A DNA stretch of 64,000 nucleotides from Streptomyces sp. NBC_00414. GTDB lineage: Bacteria; Actinomycetota; Actinomycetes; Streptomycetales; Streptomycetaceae. Location: assembly GCF_036038375.1 (NCBI RefSeq), contig NZ_CP107935.1:9672001-9736000 (forward strand), in the 5' to 3' direction. A program made the translations under genes and the position numbers. The notes below the pieces were generated by a model. It was not told the DNA's origin. It saw only the letters and a program-made list of their open reading frames with translations, and made no database searches. Below are positions 60,857 through 64,000 of this stretch, piece after piece (position 1 is the first letter of the stretch; each line of letters opens with the position of its first letter).

Positions 60857-60885
60857 TTTTTACATCGTTGGAGAGGTCGTGTAAA
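60857..60885 (-). promoter_or_regulatory. Importer operon promoter with overlapping dyad
   Basis: On the minus strand TTTACA (60885-60880), 17 bases, TAAAAA (60862-60857). The region lies within an imperfect inverted repeat of GGAGGKKTTTACA (about 60852-60893). The LacI-site candidate TACATCGTTGG (60861-60871) overlaps the spacer and -10. Confidence 0.5.
60861..60871. promoter_or_regulatory. LacI-family operator candidate TACATCGTTGG (importer promoter)
   Basis: Its reverse complement CCAACGATGTA matches CCAACGTTGTA upstream of the lacI-type gene (62041-62051) at 10 of 11 positions. Central CG and dyad CAxCGTTG fit LacI-family sites. It overlaps the importer promoter. Confidence 0.55.
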
Positions 60886-60926
60886 CCCCTCCGTCCGATA
60901 TCTCGACCAATTCGTTCGGCCCGCCG

Positions 60927-61940
60927 TCAGCGTCGTCCGAGGGTGCTCTCCCGCTCCACCAGCTGGAACTCCGCTGTGAGTTCACGTCCGCCGGGGTCCT
61001 GGCGGCCCGAAAGACTGCGCAGCAGCGAGGCCACCGCGAGGCGGGCGATCGCCTGTTTGTCCGGTGCGATGGTGGTCAGCGAGACGGCTCCGAAACGGCT
61101 CTCCGCGATGTCGTCGAAGCCCACCACGGCGATGTCCCACGGCACCCTGAGCCCTCGCTCGTGCAGCACCCGCATGGCGCCGATCGCGATGAGGTCGTTG
61201 AACGCGAAGACCGCGTCGGGCCGGTGGCCCGCGTCCAGCAGCTCGGCCATGGCCCGGGCGCCGTCGTCCCGGTCCCAGCCGCCGACGGGCACGATCAGAT
61301 CCTCGTCGGGCGTCAGGCCCGCCGCCGCCAGTTCCGCGCGCCAGCCGTCGAGCCGCAGATGGGCGGGCCGGTTCGCGGAGTCAGTCCGGACACCGAGGTA
61401 GGCGATCCGGGTCCGGCCGCGGTCGAGCAGGTGGCGCACCGCCGCCCGGGCGGCGGCGACGTTGTCGATCGCGATGTGGTCGAAGGGCAGACCGTACTCG
61501 CGCTCACCGAGCAGCACCAGGGGCACGTCGTCCGCCCGGCCCTGCAGATCCTCGGCCTCGAGCTCCAGCGGACTGAGGATCAGCCCGTCGATCACCCGGG
61601 CCCGGAAACCCTGGCTGACCAGCAGTTCCTGCTGGCGCTCGCCCCGCGTGTGATCGAGCAGGACGGTGAACTCGTGCTCGGCGGCGGCGTCGATCACCGC
61701 GCCCGCGAGCTCGGCGAAATAGGGGTTGCCGAGCTCGGGAACGGCCAGCGCGATGATGCCGGTACGGCCTTTGCGCAAATGCCGTGCGGTGAGGTTCGGC
61801 CGGTAGCCGAGCTCGTCGATCGCCTCCTGGACTCTGGTGCGCATCGCCGGAGTGATGTGCGGATAGTTGTTCACGACGTTGGAAACGGTCTTGATCGAGA
61901 CGCCGGCCCGTTCGGCCACGTCCTTCAGGCTGACCCGCAA
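60927..61940 (-). CDS. LacI-family transcriptional regulator
   Basis: A 337-residue protein from the TTG at 61940, with GAGGAG six bases upstream; a longer frame has no ribosome site. HTH at residues about 4-25 (LKDVAERAGVSIKTVSNVVN) and hinge helix RPNLTARHLRKGRTGIIAL. The periplasmic-binding-like domain follows (GVRTDSANRPAHLRLDGWRA, AVFAFNDLIAIGAMRVLHE, VVGFDDIAESRFGAVSLTTI). It sits between the importer and the GH2 gene and most likely represses the importer and itself through the CCAACGWTGTA sites. The inducer is probably the imported sugar. Confidence 0.92.
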   Translation of the reverse strand: MRVSLKDVAERAGVSIKTVSNVVNNYPHITPAMRTRVQEAIDELGYRPNLTARHLRKGRTGIIALAVPELGNPYFAELAGAVIDAAAEHEFTVLLDHTRGERQQELLVSQGFRARVIDGLILSPLELEAEDLQGRADDVPLVLLGEREYGLPFDHIAIDNVAAARAAVRHLLDRGRTRIAYLGVRTDSANRPAHLRLDGWRAELAAAGLTPDEDLIVPVGGWDRDDGARAMAELLDAGHRPDAVFAFNDLIAIGAMRVLHERGLRVPWDIAVVGFDDIAESRFGAVSLTTIAPDKQAIARLAVASLLRSLSGRQDPGGRELTAEFQLVERESTLGRR

Positions 61941-62040
61941 GGGATCTCCTCGGCATCGACGGGAACTCCGCGACCGGAGCTGTGTCACGAACCTGGACAG
62001 CGGGCGGGAGCCCGTGCTCTCATGCCAACTGCCTCTGCTT

Positions 62041-62051
62041 CCAACGTTGTA
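62041..62051. promoter_or_regulatory. LacI-family operator candidate CCAACGTTGTA (lacI upstream region)
   Basis: It contains the perfect palindrome CAACGTTG and matches the importer site. It lies about 100 bases before the regulator start and about 290 before the GH2 gene in the 61941-62342 spacer. I see no other clear element in that spacer. Confidence 0.5.
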
Positions 62052-62342
62052 CAGACTGAAGCTCCGAGCCGCCACCCTTCCTCACCCTAGGCCGTGTCCG
62101 CACAGTCCCGTCGTCCGCCCGGAGGCGTGCCAGGCGTCGCGGGGCAGGTGGGACTTTGTGGACACGGTCCGGGGACTTCCGCCGGGTCTCCGTGAGGTAG
62201 GGGCCGGCGTTCGGTGTGCGTGCTCGGCGTGGTGCGAAGGGCCATGTGGCGGGGCCACCTGTCCCCTCGCACCGTGCGCCGGGGGTGCCTGCCGCGCGTC
62301 GCGACGCCACGGAGTTCCGTCGGTGACTCCCAAGGAGGATTC

Positions 62343-64000
62343 GTGCGCATCAGACCACTCAGAAATCGGCTCGCCCTGCTCGTCGCGGCCTTACTCGGTG
62401 CCGCGGGACTGGCCGCCGCACCGGTCGCGACGGCCGTGGAGGAGCCTCCCGAGGTCCACGGCCTGAAGGGTGAGTACTACACCCAGTCCGCCCCCGGCGC
62501 CTTCGACTTCGACGAACTCAAAGCCACCGGCATGGACGCGCGACTCGACTTCGACAACCTGGAGTCGCGTCTGCGTTCCGCGACCGGGAAGTCGGACGAC
62601 GTCAGCGTCCGCTGGACCGGCCGGATCGTGCCGGAGAAGACCGGTCCCACCACCTTCTCCATCATCGGGGACAACGGCTTCCGGCTGTGGGTGGACGGGA
62701 AACTCACCATCGACCACTGGGTCGACGACTGGGACCGCGAACAGAGTGCGGAACCGGTGGAGCTGACCGCGGGCAAGGCCTACGACATCAAGGTCGAGTA
62801 CTTCGAGCACTACGGAGGCTCCAACCTCCACCTGCGCTGGACTCCGCCCGGCGGCGCCAAGACGGCCGTTCCCCAGTCGGCGTTCCTGCTGCCCGCGGGC
62901 TACGACTACGACGGCGCCATCGCCACCACGGTCCTGGAGACCGGCCGCACGCTGCGGCTCGACTTCGCCCAGAAGCTCAAGGCACCCCCGGCCGGTCTCA
63001 CCGACCACCTGGACGCGGTGATCGGCGGCGCCACCTGGCCGCTCGGACGCGTCAAGCTCGACCCGGCGGACCACAGGTCCCTGCTCATCGCGCTCAAGGA
63101 GCCCGTGGTCGGCAACAAGACCGGCACCGCGCGCGGCACCGCCGATGTGCGCTACGACGGAGCGGGGGGCCTCTCCGCGGAGGACGGCAACGTTGTCAAG
63201 TCCTTCTGGAGCAGCGGCACCAACCTCTCGACCCACCAGCTGAGCACCAAGTGGGGCAAGGACGTCACCCCGGCCAACGCCCACCGCGAGTACCCGCGGC
63301 CGCAGCTCACCCGCGACGACTGGAAGAACCTCAACGGCTCCTGGCAGTTCGCGGCGGCCGAGGCGGGGGAGCAGCCCCCGGTGGGCCGGAACCTCGCCGA
63401 GAAGATCCTCGTCCCGTACCCCGTCGAGTCCCAGCTCTCGGGCATCGAGCGGCACGAGGACCGGATGTGGTACCGGCGCACCTTCACCGTCCCGAAGGAC
63501 TGGAAGATCGGCTCGAAGCAGCGCCTGCGGCTCAACTTCGGCGCGGTCGACTGGCGCTCCGAGGTCTACGTCAACGGCACCAAGGTCGCCGATCACCAGG
63601 GCGGCTACGACAAGTTCAGCGCCGATGTCACCGACGCCCTCAAGCCGGGCCGTACCCAGGAGCTGATCGTCGGCGTCTACGACCCGACGGACGCCGCGAA
63701 CGGCGAGAACCCGCCCATCGGCAAGCAGCGTCTCGACCCGAGCGGCATCTGGTACACGCCGTCCTCCGGCATCTGGCAGACCGTGTGGATGGAGCCCGTC
63801 GCCGCCGACCACGTCGACTCGCTCGCCCTCACCCCGGACGTGGCCGCGGGCACGCTGACGGTCGCACCGAAGGGCGTACGCGACGGAGTACCGGTCACCG
63901 CGACCGCGTACGAGGGCAAGCGCAAGGTGGCCACCGTCTCCGGCCGCACGGGCGGACCGCTCACCCTGAGGATCCGTGACGCGCGGCTGTGGTCGCCGGA
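62343..64000 (+). CDS. Secreted PA14-GH2 exo-glycosidase, N-terminal part (3'-truncated by window)
   Basis: Frame open from GTG 62343 (CAAGGAGG six bases upstream) to the window end, 552 codons. Sec signal residues 1-36 (RLALLVAALLGAAGLAAAPV). PA14 domain about 41-185 (LKGEYYTQSAPGAFDFDELK, FSIIGDNGFRLWVDGKLTID). A linker domain follows, then the GH2 sugar-binding domain from about 320 (LNGSWQFAAAEAGEQPPVGR, ERHEDRMWYRRTFTVPKDWK, VDWRSEVYVNGTKVADHQGG) and SSGIWQTVWMEPV. The catalytic barrel is beyond the window, so beta-galactosidase, glucuronidase or mannosidase cannot be decided. Codon 17, in the signal peptide, is TTA (62391-62393), so secretion should depend on the bldA tRNA. Confidence 0.88.
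   Translation, partial: MRIRPLRNRLALLVAALLGAAGLAAAPVATAVEEPPEVHGLKGEYYTQSAPGAFDFDELKATGMDARLDFDNLESRLRSATGKSDDVSVRWTGRIVPEKTGPTTFSIIGDNGFRLWVDGKLTIDHWVDDWDREQSAEPVELTAGKAYDIKVEYFEHYGGSNLHLRWTPPGGAKTAVPQSAFLLPAGYDYDGAIATTVLETGRTLRLDFAQKLKAPPAGLTDHLDAVIGGATWPLGRVKLDPADHRSLLIALKEPVVGNKTGTARGTADVRYDGAGGLSAEDGNVVKSFWSSGTNLSTHQLSTKWGKDVTPANAHREYPRPQLTRDDWKNLNGSWQFAAAEAGEQPPVGRNLAEKILVPYPVESQLSGIERHEDRMWYRRTFTVPKDWKIGSKQRLRLNFGAVDWRSEVYVNGTKVADHQGGYDKFSADVTDALKPGRTQELIVGVYDPTDAANGENPPIGKQRLDPSGIWYTPSSGIWQTVWMEPVAADHVDSLALTPDVAAGTLTVAPKGVRDGVPVTATAYEGKRKVATVSGRTGGPLTLRIRDARLWSP

Noticed and set aside
62391..63812. 473-codon minus-strand frame at the right end
   Set aside because: It lies opposite the PA14-GH2 frame, which has ribosome site, signal peptide and domain motifs; the minus frame has none.

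Overview
The window reads as a Streptomyces chromosome (or a very close actinomycete). It is strongly GC-rich with third-codon GC bias. It carries Tat and Sec exported glycosidases, a SARP/NB-ARC/TPR regulator, an ECF sigma factor with a membrane partner, a MEDS-HATPase/STAS anti-sigma pair, and rare TTA (bldA-type) leucine codons in six genes. No replication, ribosomal or other central operon is present apart from gap and a NAD-dependent DNA ligase, so this looks like an accessory or chromosome-arm region. I saw no insertion sequence, integrase or CRISPR array.

Layout. 0-4.5 kb: 3' end of a salicylyl-CoA hydroxylase/flavin oxidoreductase fusion, a PPOX-family protein, a DUF574-type methyltransferase, and an ECF sigma factor with its membrane partner. 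4.85-14.4 kb: three exported plant-polysaccharide enzymes in a row (GH127 beta-L-arabinofuranosidase, GH106-like enzyme, GH78 alpha-L-rhamnosidase) behind one good promoter. 14.5-20.7 kb: gap, a secreted beta-helix protein with two CBM32 domains, and a divergent SDR/TetR pair with a perfect inverted-repeat operator. 21.0-28.5 kb: an island with two STAND ATPases (a SARP-type regulator and an NB-ARC/TPR protein) flanking a TagF-like glycosyltransferase-fold protein, its coupled partner and a 27-residue hydrophobic small ORF. 28.5-36 kb: membrane protein, class V aminotransferase, YihY/BrkB protein, MEDS/STAS pair, a GH5 glycosidase under two perfect TTTACGTAAA palindromes, and two small proteins. 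36.2-41.7 kb: the complete five-gene STM4011-STM4015 cassette (two radical SAM proteins, a sulfatase-fold hydrolase, an ATP-grasp-like protein and a leucine-rich-repeat protein), conserved in many bacteria but without a known product. 42-43.6 kb: a divergent pair ending in a DUF6745-like protein.

43.6-56 kb: VanJ-like membrane phosphatase, small cationic proteins, a structured non-coding RNA candidate, a ligA copy, a GNAT enzyme, a coiled-coil/winged-helix DNA-binding candidate, a FAD monooxygenase, an ABC exporter, a degenerate tRNA, a YbdK-type carboxylate-amine ligase, and a frameshifted relic of a subtilisin-like protease. 56.1-64 kb: a four-gene sugar ABC importer of the YtfQ-R-T-YjfF (furanose) type, its LacI regulator, and the 5' part of a PA14-GH2 exo-glycosidase that runs off the window.

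Functional reading. Arabinofuranosidase, rhamnosidases, GH2 enzyme and a furanose-type importer at the two ends of the window suggest growth on arabinan- and rhamnogalacturonan-rich plant cell wall. LacI-type operator candidates lie in front of the GH5 gene, the importer and possibly the GH127 operon. The regulators with TTA codons suggest that part of the region is switched on late in development. The most interesting uncharacterised units are the STM4011-4015 cassette with its divergent DUF6745 pair, and the SARP/STAND island.
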